Shown piece after piece: positions 1 through 10,905 of a stretch of DNA of 64,000 nucleotides (position 1 is its first letter; each line of letters begins with the position of its first letter). The position numbers and the translations under genes were made by a program. Origin of the DNA: Mesocentrotus franciscanus (lineage: Eukaryota > Echinodermata > Echinoidea > Camarodonta > Strongylocentrotidae); contig CP137673.1 in NCBI GenBank assembly GCA_037976565.1, positions 7,651,202 to 7,715,201 of the forward strand, in the 5' to 3' direction. The notes beneath the pieces were generated by a model. It was not told the origin of the DNA. It ran no database searches and was given only the letters and a program-made list of their open reading frames with translations.

Positions 1-1600
1 CCTCGTTCATGGAAGCAGACAATATACAGTGAATAATTAATATTCCCAATCGATAGTTATTTCGGGACCATCAACGCCGATTAATGAGATGAATAGAATC
101 ATTGTTTTGCAATCTTCTCGCACGGCGATGGCTTTAATTAAATGTTTTGACGACACCCCAACACCACATAACGTATGCTGTGTATTGGTGATACAGTCTG
201 TGACCAGAATTCCGGAAGAGAGCATTTCTTCTCATCATCTCAGTTTGATGATTGTTTTAGCGGCATGCAACAAATGATGACGTCATAATTACCATTGATA
301 ATAATCATGGGGCAGGTAAGAATATTGCTGTTTCCATCAATTTCTGAACTTTTTTTGTAACATTAACGTTTAATTTTAGCCATTTGCCGACAAAATGTGA
401 AACATGCCATTCAGAGTCTATACATTATAGGCTTATCCATTTAAGGGCGTTGCGCACCTTTCATTTGACTTCGGTGTCTTTGGAACATTATTTTCATGTA
501 ATCTAAAATGAAACATCAGTAGTTATCCTTTAAAATCAAAGGAACGATGGTAATGGCATCTAAACAGCTATTAATTTGAATCGGTTCTTGAGATAGAGTC
601 GACGTTTAGGCTGAAGCAAGTTAATATGAAATGAAATGCTAAGGGTTGCATGTGGGTTTTTTTTGTTATGGTTTTGAATTGTTTTGATTTGATATGTTTA
701 TTTGTTGTTTACTCACACTGTATATTAATACTACGGTATTTCTGTTTTGATCAGTCCGTTATGATAGTTAATCGACTGAGAAAGATAGACTCATGAAGCA
801 GTGAAGAAAAAAAAAATTACGTTAACGTAAATTGAACTGATCACATGTAGCTAGTATACAATTATGGTTTAAACGGTTAATTTGTACACTTTGCTATGTC
901 GTATGATGTTTTTTTTTGTACTGCACTTTACCATAATTACTACTTCAAGCTACTAAAAAGAACAGTTAACATGTTATCATTATGTAATTTCCAGCAAATA
1001 TTCCATTGTTCACCCTTAATAAATATTGTTTGTGTTTTGTATATGTTTGTAAATATGTACATGTATATATAGTGAGAAAAAAAATCCTCATGGAAGAGGC
1101 AAAGAGAGAAAAAAACAACATGTTATCATTTTTCTTTTATGCAGGAAAATGTTTGTCAGACAATGATATGGACGCTCGTTTTAATAAGAATAGGTAAGCA
1201 TTTCCTAATAACGTATAAGATATTTTTAAACATACATATATATTTATCCATTTGTTAGAAAAACGTTAAGTGCTAGCTGAGAAAAACCATGAGTATTTGC
1301 TATGAATATTACACTAGAAAAAGCTATATTCTATTTGATATAGAAATAAAATATGATAAAGAAGAAAATCAATCTAAATTGGCAACGATTTTATAGCAAA
1401 TTATAATTAAATCATTTTTGTATTAAACCACTTCCGATGTTCATCGTTTCCAGATTTGTTATTGATATGCTCAACTTCTAACGGTAGAATAATGTTTTAT
1501 TTGTTAAACAACCTCGTTTCTTGTTATTTATAGAAACAGAATTGTGGATTACAATACTAATAGGCCTATATTGAATTTAATTACAAAAACAGCATTGCTA
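1..1600. other. AT-rich non-coding stretch
   Basis: No convincing gene is visible here. The longest open frames are about 60 codons, have no recognisable motif and lie in AT-rich sequence. A short segment at 1147-1195 has an acceptor-like pyrimidine tract before it and a GTAAGC donor after it. It could be a small exon of the lectin gene downstream, but nothing else supports that. The stretch is probably intergenic or intronic. Confidence 0.5.
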
Positions 1601-1765
1601 CAACGACTACTACTGTGGCTAATAGTATAATAGTGATACTTCTAACTACTTACTACTACTGCCACGCCTACTACTACTACTACTACTACTATTACTACTA
1701 CTACTACTCCATCTAATACTACTATACTACTACTACTTCTATTACTATACTACTACTACTACTAT

Positions 1766-1810
<45 letters not shown>

Positions 1811-1910
1811 CACTACTACTACTAATTATATTACTACTACTACTACTACTACTACTACTATGGCACGCCTACTACTACTTCCACGCGTACGCCTACTACT
1901 ACTACCACGC

Positions 1911-1956
<46 letters not shown>

Positions 1957-2202
1957 CACGCCTACTACTACTACTTCTTCGACTTCTACCACTATACTAC
2001 ACTACTACTAATTCTATTACTACTACTACTTCTACTACTACTACTCGACTACTACTACTACTACTACTACCACTACTATACTACTAATACTATTACTACT
2101 ACTTCTACTATTACTACTACTAAGGATAATAATGATGATGATAACAATAATAATAATAATAATAATGACAATAATAACGACGACAGTGATGGTGATGATG
2201 AT
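1601..2202. repeat. CTA/TAC trinucleotide array with ATA/GAT tail
   Basis: About 520 bases are almost pure CTA repeats, with scattered variants (CCACGC, TTC, ATA) and then a short AAT/GAT-rich tail. Poly-leucine, poly-threonine or poly-tyrosine open frames across it come from the repeat and are not genes. It lies upstream of the tentative first lectin-gene exon. Confidence 0.9.
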
Positions 2203-2313
2203 GTAATGAGCCGTTGCATCTGCTTGGAATGAAATAGACAGGTAAAACAACATTTCTTTTCATATTTTGACTTCAAGTTTCCCAAGCCACTGCTTCTGCT
2301 GTTCTTGACACAG

Positions 2314-2475
2314 CATGTCAGACTGAACCTTCACTGGAGAGTCTTTGCGGCGTCATTAAACTACCATCGTGTCAGGAGATTCAGTTGGTCCCGATGTCAT
2401 TACGTAACAACCCCCAGACGCCCCTGACTCTACTGGAGTCTTTTGGAACATGGAATTTTGTCTGCACATATTCAG
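2314..2475 (+). CDS. Tentative upstream exon of the mucin/C-type-lectin gene
   Basis: A 162-nt frame without stops is preceded by a pyrimidine-rich tract ending ACACAG and followed by the donor-like CAG|GTAATC. It would encode about 54 residues with four cysteines, starting around CQTEPSLESLCG and ending GTWNFVCTYS. That composition suits a small disulphide-bonded extracellular domain, but I do not recognise the family. Both ends are phase 1, the same as every later exon of the lectin gene, so it would splice in frame to the exon at 5690. An alternative acceptor lies at 2285-2286. There is no transcript or homology proof, and it could be a chance open frame. Confidence 0.35.
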
Positions 2476-2579
2476 GTAATCAGCTAGGCTCACGTACTCT
2501 TCATCGTACTAGCTATTTGGTTAAAAATCATGTAGCGACAGTAAAATAACATTTCCTCTGCGCATCCGTATTCATAGTG

Positions 2580-2890
2580 ATGTAATTGAGCAAGTTTATG
2601 AGTACAGATATTTGGGAACCGTTGTAGATGACAAATTGTGCTGGAAAGATAATTGTCAAGTCATTCAAAAGAAAACAAACCAGAGAATGTTCTTCCGCAG
2701 GAAACTCATGAAGTTCCATGTTGATAACACAATCTTGACCCTTTTCTACCAATCAATAATTCAGAGCGTGTTAGCATTCAATCTCTATTGCACATTTAGT
2801 AGTCTGTCAAAGGAACTGATCTGAAGGGAAGACTTGGTCGCACCCGGAAAATTGCACAGAAGGTAATAGGCTCGGAATTAGTCCCGGTTT
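2580..2890 (+). pseudogene. LINE reverse-transcriptase fragment (CR1/Rex-like C-terminal region)
   Basis: Translation gives YRYLGTVVDDKLCWKDN followed by an FFRRKLMKF and LFYQSIIQSVLAF pattern. This is the usual conserved block after the RT palm in CR1/Rex-type non-LTR retrotransposons. A frameshift after 2824 moves the continuing match (KGRLGRTRKIAQKVIG) into another frame. Only a 5'- and 3'-truncated fragment remains. It lies in the intron between the tentative exon and the stalk exon of the lectin gene. Confidence 0.7.
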
Positions 2891-3085
2891 AAGCATTAAT
2901 TGTACGACAAACGTCTACTAGCGAAAGTTCAGAACATAATGGCAGACAGTACCCATACGTACACTAAGAAATAAGGGTGCAATTGGGGTGCAGATTTGCA
3001 CCCACCTACGCCTATATTGGCAGAGGGTGCTAATCTGCTCTTTTTAGGGTGCAGTATCTGACAGGCGGTGTAAATGTGCACCCTT

Positions 3086-3679
3086 ATGCCTAGGTCACAT
3101 TTGCTCTACGGCTAGGATACGGCGGCCCTACGCCCCGAAATCGAGAGATACTTGCGGCGGCCGCAGAGAATCTGCGGTGGCCTCCGGGTCACCCTAGGGC
3201 GTATCCCTATCTTAACAGGCCGTACGGGTCACCGTGGGATTATAACTGCGACCATACGTCAGGCGTACGGTGGCCTTTCGTTTGCCGTGCGGCTGCTCTA
3301 GGGTCTTATGAATTATAATTGACTTTTGCGGACCCCAAACAAATTGCGGTAGCCGCAAGAATTCCATGGGCGCCCTAGGTCAGCCTTAAGGCGGCCCTAC
3401 GGCGCCAGTATGTTGGCCTTGCGGTCGCCTTGGTATTTGTCAAAAACCTATACGGCCGCCGCAGGGATGCCCTAAGGCGGCCGTGTGTCATCCCTTCAAA
3501 GGCCGTACGGCAGCCGCAGGTTTTCTCTCTCCACAAATTCAAAATATGCCGTGCGGCTACCCTAACATATGTGACCGCTACCGTATGTGACCGTGGGAAT
3601 GCTGCGGCGGCCCTATAATTGCTATTGGCCGTAGATATTTTAGACCGCACGGCCGCCGCGGCAAATGTGACCTAGGCAT
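3086..3679. mobile_element. GC-rich inner TIR element nested in the 2961-4425 element
   Basis: It starts ATGCCTAGGTCACATTTGC and ends GCAAATGTGACCTAGGCAT, a perfect 19-bp inverted repeat enclosing 594 bp. The interior is far more GC-rich than the surroundings and full of CGGCCGCCGC / TAGGGCGGCC motifs in both orientations, so it would fold heavily. No transposase frame is present. The minus-strand frame across it is arginine-rich because of composition and is not a gene. Confidence 0.65.
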
Positions 3680-3989
3680 AAATAGGGTGCGAGAAGTTGG
3701 AGGGTGCGCATTCTGCACCCGGCGTAGTCTTTATAAAGGCCTAATGATTTAAAAAAAAATGAAAGTTGAATATGTCCTCAAGTTTTTCTCGATATTCCAA
3801 GAACAAGATTAAACATGTTCAAGGATAAAATTGATTTTACTTTTTCATAATATAATTATACAAAAAGCAATGAGCTCAATACCATTTGAAACAAATTGAA
3901 GTCAGTACATATATGCTATACAGACTACCAATACCACTCAGGGTTAGGGTTATGTATATAATAATCATGCAATCCCATCTTTCATCAAC

Positions 3990-4065
3990 CCATCGTTGGC
4001 TAAATCGGAAAGCTCAACGTACGATAATCCTAGTGTAGTGGGTTCGAATCCCAGTAATTATTCCT
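3990..4065 (+). repeat. tRNA-like segment with A and B boxes (SINE head or tRNA relic)
   Basis: The A-box-like TGGCTAAATCGG at 3997-4008 and a perfect B box GGTTCGAATCC at 4041-4051 are 32 nt apart, as in tRNA genes and tRNA-derived SINEs. I could not pair a full acceptor stem, so this is more likely a SINE head or tRNA pseudogene than a working tRNA. It lies inside the 2961-4425 TIR element. Confidence 0.5.
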
Positions 4066-4425
4066 TCCTGTCTTTGCCTAAAATTATAAATAGTGAGGCA
4101 AAACGAAAAATGATCAAAGTCTGATTGGTTGTGACTTCTTTCCAAGCTGCTTTGATAAACTAATAGGATGGCTTGCCTAGGTTTAAAAAAGACGCAAGAG
4201 GACTCGACGTGTCCCCCTAAGGGTGCACATCTGCTCCCTAGCTCTAGGGTGAGAATTGCACCCCAAAGTAGGGTGCAGAACATTGTAGCACATATGATTG
4301 CACCCTAAGGGTGCACTTATACTCCCTCTAGGGTGCAAGTTTTTGTACCCCACTTTGGGGTGCTGCTATGGTAGCAGAGGTTTGCACCTCAAAGGGTGTA
4401 AATTGGTACCTTTATTTCTTAGTGT

Positions 4426-4930
4426 GCACCCACTCAATGATTAAGTTGTCTTAAGTTCAATCGTTCTGGAATAGGTTTATGCCCTTCCCCCACCCGTCGT
4501 GCACTTTTCAGACAGTCTTTTATCCCCAATTCGATACATACGTATAATGCCACAGTTAGGCCTTAATAGTCATAAATCGCTCTACATTTTTTCGGATTAA
4601 AGCTTAAGCTTTTGACAAATTCTATAACCGCAAGTAGTTGTTGTTTACATTTTTGACGGAACACTCTTTATGTCTGTATGTTTTTTGTCTGCAAAATTTT
4701 ATATTAGGAGGGGTCGGTGACTGCTTGTTTTCTTCAAAATGCACCATTATACACGACTGCATTCGTTCATCTATATTCACCTCATATTCTGATATCCCTT
4801 AATTTTACAGTGCATAACTATATGTAGATATACATCAAAGTAATTTAACAGGATACATGTCATGATAATATACCAGGCAGATATTATTATTTCAATATTC
4901 TGAAACCCATATGTATATTAAAAACATGAA
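4426..4930. other. Non-coding, nothing recognised
   Basis: AT-rich sequence without a credible open frame or clear repeat. It belongs to the large intron before the stalk exon if the tentative upstream exon is real. Confidence 0.5.
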
Positions 4931-5162
4931 GGAATAGTGGTAATGCATTCATAAAATGCATTGCGTGTATGTAAGTAAATAATCATATGCATGGAGGCAA
5001 ATATATAAAAATTGTAAAACGTTAGTGTGATTCGTTTTATGTTTAATGTTCTATGTGCATTGTAATTGTAAAGTTATTAAACCTTGTAACAAAGCCAATG
5101 GAAACTGAATTTCTATGTATTACCATGGATCAATAAAGATGAAATGAAATGAAATGAAATTC
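4930..5162 (+). repeat. LINE 3' tail ending in (GAAAT)n
   Basis: The segment ends CCATGGATCAATAAA followed by a short GAAAT tandem run. That is the usual 3' structure of CR1/L2-type LINEs: a poly(A)-signal-like hexamer and then a pentanucleotide microsatellite. No coding part remains. Confidence 0.5.
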
Positions 5163-5689
5163 AAGTTTTTGAAACTGTTTTGCAAACGTGTTCCTGTGAC
5201 AGTTGCTCTGTGTCAATTTCCGACATTAACCGAGTTCTTAACTTCAACCCTGGACCCAAATTTATACCCAAACTTTACCCTAAACCTATTCTAAAAACCG
5301 ATTGCAACCATACGCCTAACCCTATACCTTTGACAAAGTAAAGCCCCGAGCAAATGTCGCAGCTAGATGTCGGATCACCTCTCGAAACGTAGTACTTTGC
5401 TAATATGCCTAAAATTTTGTCATGCAAGTGGAAGATTTGCATTTCCTGAGCATTTAAAACGTTGTACATGTTTCCTTTGTTTCTCTGTGTTGGTTTCTCT
5501 GTTATTATATGCAGTTGTACTTTAATTATATTGCTGGAAATGAAATTAAAAGGAATTTTACACAAAGCGACATCCTTTCTTTAAGACGTTGGATATTCAA
5601 CACGATCTATAGCACAAATTTGTATCTTTATTGATGTTGCAAATAAACTAAGACAAAATTGTTTTCTTTGGCATAACATTCTTCCGCAG

Positions 5690-6690
5690 ATATTTCAGAG
5701 AGTACGCCTCCTTCTGTGACTTCGTCTGACCAGATTTCGACAAGCTCGAGAGTCAATCTGGCGTCAACATCAGCTTCTACAGATCGACAATCACCGACAC
5801 TCCAGGAACATGGTGAATGGAAAACCACCGATGTGTCTACGAGCAAAGACGTCACCACCATGACAATGGATGAAAGTTCTTCAGGAGCATCAATCCAAAT
5901 AACAGACAAAGGTGGCACTACGACTCATATTTCGATCCATACTTTGTTGTCGGGTCACGAGACCACTGTACCATACGATCCAGATGCACCAGCGGTGGAA
6001 TCGACTACAGTCCTTATAACAGATGTAACGCAGATAAACTCTGAGGAAATGGGTGTAACTGAAGTTACATCGACAACTCTGAACACAGATCTGTCCTCAT
6101 CAAGGACGACTCTTTCGGGGACAGTTTCAGATCGTGTAACCACCCTTCCTCTCCCATTTACACTAGGGTCAGTACCGTCCACCACGGTAAAGAACGAAAA
6201 CAATTTTGGAACAACGCCCGGGGTCACTACTTTGAGGAATAGCGCCAGCACCACATCCTACCCTACATCAAGATCAGAACTGGCTACCATTGATGGAACT
6301 CGAGCACATTGGATCCATCGAGTACGCCTTCAGAGCCCGATGTGGTAGTTGGTGGCCATTGGCCATCTCAGAGCACCCCTGCCACTACGACACCACAAGA
6401 CACCGTAGTGACAACTGATACCGACGAAAAATCTCCAAGCACTTCAACCCACACCACTACAAGAATGTCTACAATTACAGAAGCAGCCTATGTGACAACT
6501 GATGACAGCGGGTCACCTCAAAGCACTTCAGTCTATGACAGTAATAGAACATCTACACCAGAAAGAACTACCACAGATTTGCCAGAATCTTCAACTTCAT
6601 CTGGAAGATACAGTGCAACAACTGAAATGATCGGTGTCACGGCCGGTAGTACCACTGCACCCATCACTACAGGACAGTTCAGTACTCAAA
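5690..6690 (+). CDS. Ser/Thr-rich mucin-like stalk exon of a C-type-lectin gene (frameshifted)
   Basis: This 1001-nt exon begins after the acceptor CTTCCGCAG (AG at 5688-5689) and ends before GTAGGC at 6691. It encodes roughly 330 residues dominated by Thr and Ser with Pro and Gly, typical of an O-glycosylated mucin-like extracellular stalk. It has no cysteine-rich domain or membrane segment. The frame of the first part runs to a stop at 6346. A second frame, open from 6294, continues the same composition to the donor. One nucleotide must therefore be missing (or two extra) between about 6294 and 6345. The flanking exons are phase 1 on both sides, which fits only if that indel is corrected. 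It may be a sequencing error, an allele or a real disabling change. The next exon (6914) continues the Thr-rich stalk and the exon at 7401 starts the lectin domain. Confidence 0.75.
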
Positions 6691-6913
6691 GTAGGCCTAT
6701 ACAGCATTACGTTCCTCTATTTGCCAATGCCATATTCATTGACATTATACGCGAATAGTCTATGTGAACCATTTCTTTTCTATGATTTTTTTCAGCAGTT
6801 CCTTAGTTCCATAATTAAGTTTAGCGTTGTTTCTCGTTAAATTTAGGATTTGAATTGTGTTTTTGACCAACATCCTGTTTTATCTTGTCTTTTATTTGCC
6901 ATCCACGGTATAG

Positions 6914-6967
6914 CGTCAACGGCGAAGACCATGACTGATGAGGCCAGTACTACCACAGAACAAACAG
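6914..6967 (+). CDS. Short Thr-rich exon of the lectin gene
   Basis: A 54-nt exon lies between the acceptor ACGGTATAG and the strong donor ACAG|GTATGA. It reads TSTAKTMTDEASTTTEQT and continues the mucin-like stalk. Both ends are phase 1 and it joins the stalk exon and the lectin exon without breaking the frame. Its exact multiple-of-three length would let it be skipped as a cassette exon. Confidence 0.65.
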
Positions 6968-7003
6968 GTATGATCTATCTTTGATTGGTTTACTGGAACT
7001 ATC

Positions 7004-7060
7004 AGTGGCGTAGCGTAGGTGCATACAGGTGGGGGGGTGTCACTGGTGACATTGGGTGGT
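7004..7060 (+). mobile_element. Isolated hAT-like terminus (CAGTGGCGTAG) in an intron
   Basis: CAGTGGCGTAGCGTAGGTGC at 7004 has the terminal motif shared by several elements in this window (17941, 46598, 47833). No matching opposite terminus was found nearby, so it is a solo end or an eroded copy. It lies in the intron between the 54-nt exon and the first lectin-domain exon. Confidence 0.4.
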
Positions 7061-7400
7061 ACCAAAACAACAAAAGACAAAAAAATCACGTATCACATTA
7101 AAGACAATACAGTCATGCTCTATACTGCAGCTGCTTGACAAAGCCAGAAACTGACAGAGCTATGCTCGGCTCAAGACTTCATGAAATTGTGGTTAAGTGT
7201 CAAATCAGACTCTGTACTGTCTGCAGACTATTTCCCACTCACGCTAATTTTGTTTAGTAATTTCTTAATATACTATTCTAAGAGTGAGTATGTTTATTAT
7301 TAAAAATCGGAAATCAGATTTTTCCAAACCTCGATTTCTTTGTCAACGCTTTGACTCACAATTGCCCATGGTTTTAATTTATCTCCATGCATGATCATAG

Positions 7401-7736
7401 GGACGTGCCCTTCCGGCTTCGTCTCGTTCGGGAACAAGTGCTACTTCTTTCTACCGGCTCATCTGACCTCCTACATGAAATACGCCGATGCCGAGGACTT
7501 CTGCGCCAACGACGTGTCCGACGGCCTCGCCGACAACTATGCAACACTTCTGACTATCAACAGTCTTGAAGAGAACCAATTCCTCATGAGCCATCTTGCC
7601 GGTGTTCAGGACATCGTGGATATCGTCGGAAGTGATGGTGTTTGGGTGAATTGTGATCTAGATGGGCGTTTCGATTGCAATCTGGATTATGATTCTATTC
7701 CGTCTTGGTCACCATATTATTATTATTACTATATTG
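7401..7736 (+). CDS. First C-type-lectin-like domain exon
   Basis: Acceptor ATCATAG at 7394-7400 and donor ATTG|GTAAGT at 7737 bound a 336-nt exon, phase 1 at both ends. It begins GTCPSGFVSFGNKCYFF, the usual start of a C-type-lectin-like domain, with the first cysteine pair and the KCYFF strand. It continues with A-x2-FC and LLTINSLEENQFLM, the 'LatI-s-eN-fl' signature, then GVWVNCDLDGRFDC. No EPN or QPD sugar-specificity motif is visible, so ordinary calcium-dependent sugar binding is doubtful. The exon ends in a low-complexity tyrosine run made by a TTA/TAT microsatellite. The domain is completed by the exon at 8914. The product would be secreted or displayed; no membrane anchor was found. 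Confidence 0.8.
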
Positions 7737-8913
7737 GTAAGTAGGAAGCTTGAGCATGTTGTATATTACCCGGCGTTGTGCACGAGGCGTCATTTGCCTG
7801 ACGGAGGACTGCGTCAGCGATTGACGCGGTCTTTGACGAGCAGTGTGAGCTTAAACCCGTACAATACAATGCATATCCGTTGCAAAAGAGGAGGTCTTTG
7901 AAGTGCTTGTATAGAGTGATATCGTTCAGAAAGAGAACGCATAATGGACAATGCAAACATCACTTATAATTACCGAAATAACATGCCCTAATTCAACTCA
8001 CATGCTCCATTGCTTATTAGCGCAGGTAATAACGCAATCGGATGGGCATAAGTGTAAGAAAGAAAAAAGAAGAACAGTGTGAACAATGCGAGGAATAACT
8101 GGCGCTTGCACTTATTTAATGACTAGACAGAATAGCGTAAGCCCTCCCTTACAAAAATTTTCCTGTGGTATTTTCTGTGGTATGTCACAGGAATATCTGA
8201 TACCACATCATCTGCGTTAATCGAGCCTTCGAAAGAAATGGGTCCGCGTATACGTCAATTAGTACAACTTCAAGCATTGTTTACACATATTGCATTTAAT
8301 TCTTGTGGGATGAATACTCACTCATGGCGCAATTAACAAAGACGCAGTTCTACGTCAGGCAAACGATGCACCTCGTGTGCAACGGCCAAAATTAATGTCT
8401 AAATAAAAATCTAAACTATTGCTAGTCAGGGGAAGCAATGATCACTAGAAAACCAGTTGCTGTTTTAATTACTTGCTAGCAGTTACTTGGATCACACGTA
8501 TGAAGTCGCAAGCAAAATCTGTTTGTAATCACTTTCTGGTTGCTTACTAACAAGCAAATGTTATGCTTTCTTAGCAGTCAGATAAAATAACCACTACTAC
8601 TACTACTACTACTACTTAACTTCAAAAAATATCTACAATTATATTTGACTTGTACTTAGACTAATCAAGGCGTAAATATTCACTCCTGAATGATAAACGC
8701 CTATAAACCAAAACAACAACAAAAACAACAACAACGTATCCTCCGAAAAAGGTGCCAAATAATCCAGTTACTGTATTATCATCATAATCATTATTATTAT
8801 TATTATTATTATTACTATTATCATCATCATTATTATTATTATTATCATCATCATCATTATTCGGCTCAATGTATTCACACTTACCTGTATGAATTTCATA
8901 TACTCTACTGCAG
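7737..8913 (+). other. Intron with TAC and TTA microsatellites
   Basis: Between donor GTAAGT (7737) and acceptor CTACTGCAG (ends 8913). It contains a short (CTA)n run at about 8593-8617 and a (TTA/TCA)n run at about 8785-8862. The Asn- and Asp-rich or Tyr-rich open frames over the latter come from the repeat. Nothing else was recognised. Confidence 0.6.
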
Positions 8914-9041
8914 GTTGGGGAAATCTCCGCGTCATCCTGTCTCTCGAAGATGGCCTCTGGTACAGCGCTTCGAGCTCTGACTTGGCTTTCGTTGTCTGTC
9001 AAATCACACTCTCTGTCTCATTAGGGGTTGCTATTACTTGA
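8914..9041 (+). CDS. Terminal exon completing the C-type-lectin-like domain
   Basis: After the acceptor CTACTGCAG the frame reads GWGNLRVILSLEDGLWYSAS, then SSDLAFVVCQ and a short tail to a TGA at 9039-9041. The LAFVVCQ strand matches the final beta strand and last conserved cysteine of C-type-lectin domains (consensus FVCE). The entry phase (two bases completing a codon) matches the previous exon. The penultimate domain cysteine and the WND calcium-binding motif, normally just before this strand, are absent, so this is a lectin-like fold without the canonical calcium site. An AATAAA at about 9303 could serve as polyadenylation signal. Confidence 0.7.
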
Positions 9042-9381
9042 TATCCACGCCTGGGAGGAACGTATAACGGAGAGAAGGGGACGAGTGCCACAGATCGAAG
9101 CATCCGAGAGGAAAGCTCAAGGGGTGGAGTATAAAGGCGATCATAGTCAACAAGTCATCAGGAAAACTAAATACTGAATAGGCATTTGTACATAATCTTT
9201 GATGAACCTTAAGTAAGAGTGGAAATACATTTATTGTATATATAGTCTTAGTTTCTTCTTCGTCCTCCTTTTTGTGGACACTGCAACTGCTGCAGTGTTC
9301 ACGAATAAATATGTCGGGTATAATTATACAACTCCCGTAGATAATGACAAGTGAAAAATATGAAGTAAAAAGACTGGTATT

Positions 9382-10000
9382 ATGTATGTGTTAAGAATAG
9401 TTTTGTTTATACTATTGAGGCCTATAAAGACTTTTGTGTGTTTATCAGACACGCACGATGCCTATATTTCTGTCGGAACTGTGGGATATAAAGACAATCA
9501 TAATACAAGGAACGCCTCTAAGTTTCACCAGTGGAAAGTATCTTCCAGCACTGTGGCAATTTCTCTACGCCATAATGGCCCTAAAGTTTGGAACACATTA
9601 CCACATTCTTTACAATCTATTCAGTTCACCAAACCAGTTAAACGTAAACTTAAGCAGCACTTCTTGTCATTGTATAGTTCTTCTTAAATGATATATTGTA
9701 AGCGTTGTTTATCCCTTTTTACTCTTCTCCAGCTGACTGAGCTTTTTATTGTTAATTATATTATGGCGCGCTCAGGGTGCGCCCATTCATCAAGCCCTTG
9801 TGGCTTTTACGGATGCACCTTTTTCCATCCTATACTTTTAGTAGATTTAATCATGTCTTCTTTTTCTTTTTCTTTTTTTCTTTTTCAATGTATATATATC
9901 TATATTTCAATGTATTTTTCTTTGCCTATGTATTACAACAATGTATAATGTTATTTTTACTGTGATTGGAATCAAATAAAGTTCAATTCAATTCAACAAT
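9382..10000 (+). pseudogene. LINE 3' end: RT C-terminal tail and 3'UTR
   Basis: The open frame ends with HNTRNASKFHQWKV, GPKVWNTLPHSLQ and a basic KRKLKQHFL stretch. This is the conserved C-terminal tail of CR1/Jockey-group LINE ORF2 proteins. The 3' sequence ends in AATAAA and a TTCAA pentanucleotide run, the usual LINE tail. Everything upstream (endonuclease, RT core) is missing, so this is a 5'-truncated insertion. Confidence 0.75.
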
Positions 10001-10237
10001 AAAGACATAATGAATAACTAAATTTAAAAAAAGACAAAACCCCAAAATTTTATTCATTTATTTTTTTCCGGGGCGGGAGTAGGGTTCAGAATTGTGTAAA
10101 ATCAATTGTATTTTCGTATTCTACTGGCCAAAGTGCTACCTCTTCGTAAAAAGTGGTCATTAAACGTTTTAGTATATATGACAATTCGTGGATTTGATTT
10201 CCATCAATTTTCATCAACTTTGATTAATTGTGAAAAT

Positions 10238-10340
10238 GTTTCAATTCAATTCAATTTCAATTTATTTATGTTTCCAACAAAACATTACAAATCAATTATA
10301 AACATTTACAATAAATGTAGAAATACATATTGTAAACAGA
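10238..10340 (-). repeat. Probable LINE 3' tail, minus strand
   Basis: TTCAATTCAATTCAATTT followed by TTTATTTATGTTTCCAAC is the mirror of a LINE 3' end (…AATAAATTGAAATTGAATTGAA). No coding remnant is attached that I can recognise. The neighbouring 10000-10238 and 10340-10740 stretches are AT-rich with nothing else seen. Confidence 0.4.
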
Positions 10341-10747
10341 GGGTCCACTAAAAAGCAATGCTTGTACAAGTGTGAACACCTCAAATGATACTTAGGAATA
10401 CTGAGTAATTAAATTGACAAGTTCGTAACTACAAAAGGAACTACAAAATAGGGGAAAAGAGTGGGGATGCCAACAGAGACGAGAACGGGACGAGACAGTA
10501 CATTACAAGACAAATTGGTATCAATAAATTTTGTTTGTGTCTTTCTGCACTTCGTTATTCATTTCGTATTTTGTTGTCGGAAAATTCATGTTTCTCTTCG
10601 ATGTCAAATTTCTTTTCTTAAGCGCTGTGCTATATACCAAACTGTTTATTTTGTCTTTAAAAAATGCGTTTCTACTATTTTGACATTGATAAAGTAATAT
10701 AAGAATACAAACGAAAGTTTGATAAAGTCGTTGGAGATATATTTTTT

Positions 10748-10905
10748 TTATATCATCACTTTATTCAGAATTAGAATTAAACAAAGGAACGTAATATGAT
10801 TATAATGTGCATATCGAACAAAATTTACGCCCAGGTCATGCAACGGTTAATTACATGCAGGACAACAAAAAATTATAATATACTATCACATTAAATAAAT
10901 ATGAT
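10748..10905 (-). repeat. LINE 3'UTR fragment (GCCCAGG family), minus strand
   Basis: It shares the ordered motifs ATCACTTTATT … AAAGGAA … GCCCAGGTCATG … GCAGGAC with the segments at about 27150 and 31055. The copy at 27150 leads into an RT C-terminal reading frame, so all three are taken as 3' ends of one LINE family on the minus strand. Confidence 0.45.

Larger units (their letters stand above)
2961..4425. mobile_element. Outer terminal-inverted-repeat element built of GGGTGCA motifs
   Basis: The left end reads ACACTAAGAAATAAGGGTGC and the right end is its near reverse complement (…TTTATTTCTTAGTGT). Both ends continue inward with GGGTGCA/TGCACCC motifs, giving a mirrored structure of about 1.46 kb. 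There is no open frame for a transposase, so it is probably non-autonomous. The CACTA-like tip suggests the CACTA/EnSpm type, but I see no clean 3-bp target duplication. A second TIR element and a tRNA-like segment sit inside it. Confidence 0.55.

Noticed and set aside
1147..1195. Small possible exon with acceptor TTTATGCAG and donor ATAG|GTAAGC
   Set aside because: Only 49 nt, no motif, and the reading frame that would join the next tentative exon cannot be confirmed.
1860..2285. Poly-Leu, poly-Ile/Val and poly-Ser open frames
   Set aside because: They follow the CTA/ATT microsatellite and have no non-repetitive coding sequence.
3375..3650. Arg/Ala-rich minus-strand frame of 91 codons
   Set aside because: Lies wholly inside a GC-rich TIR element; composition alone explains it.
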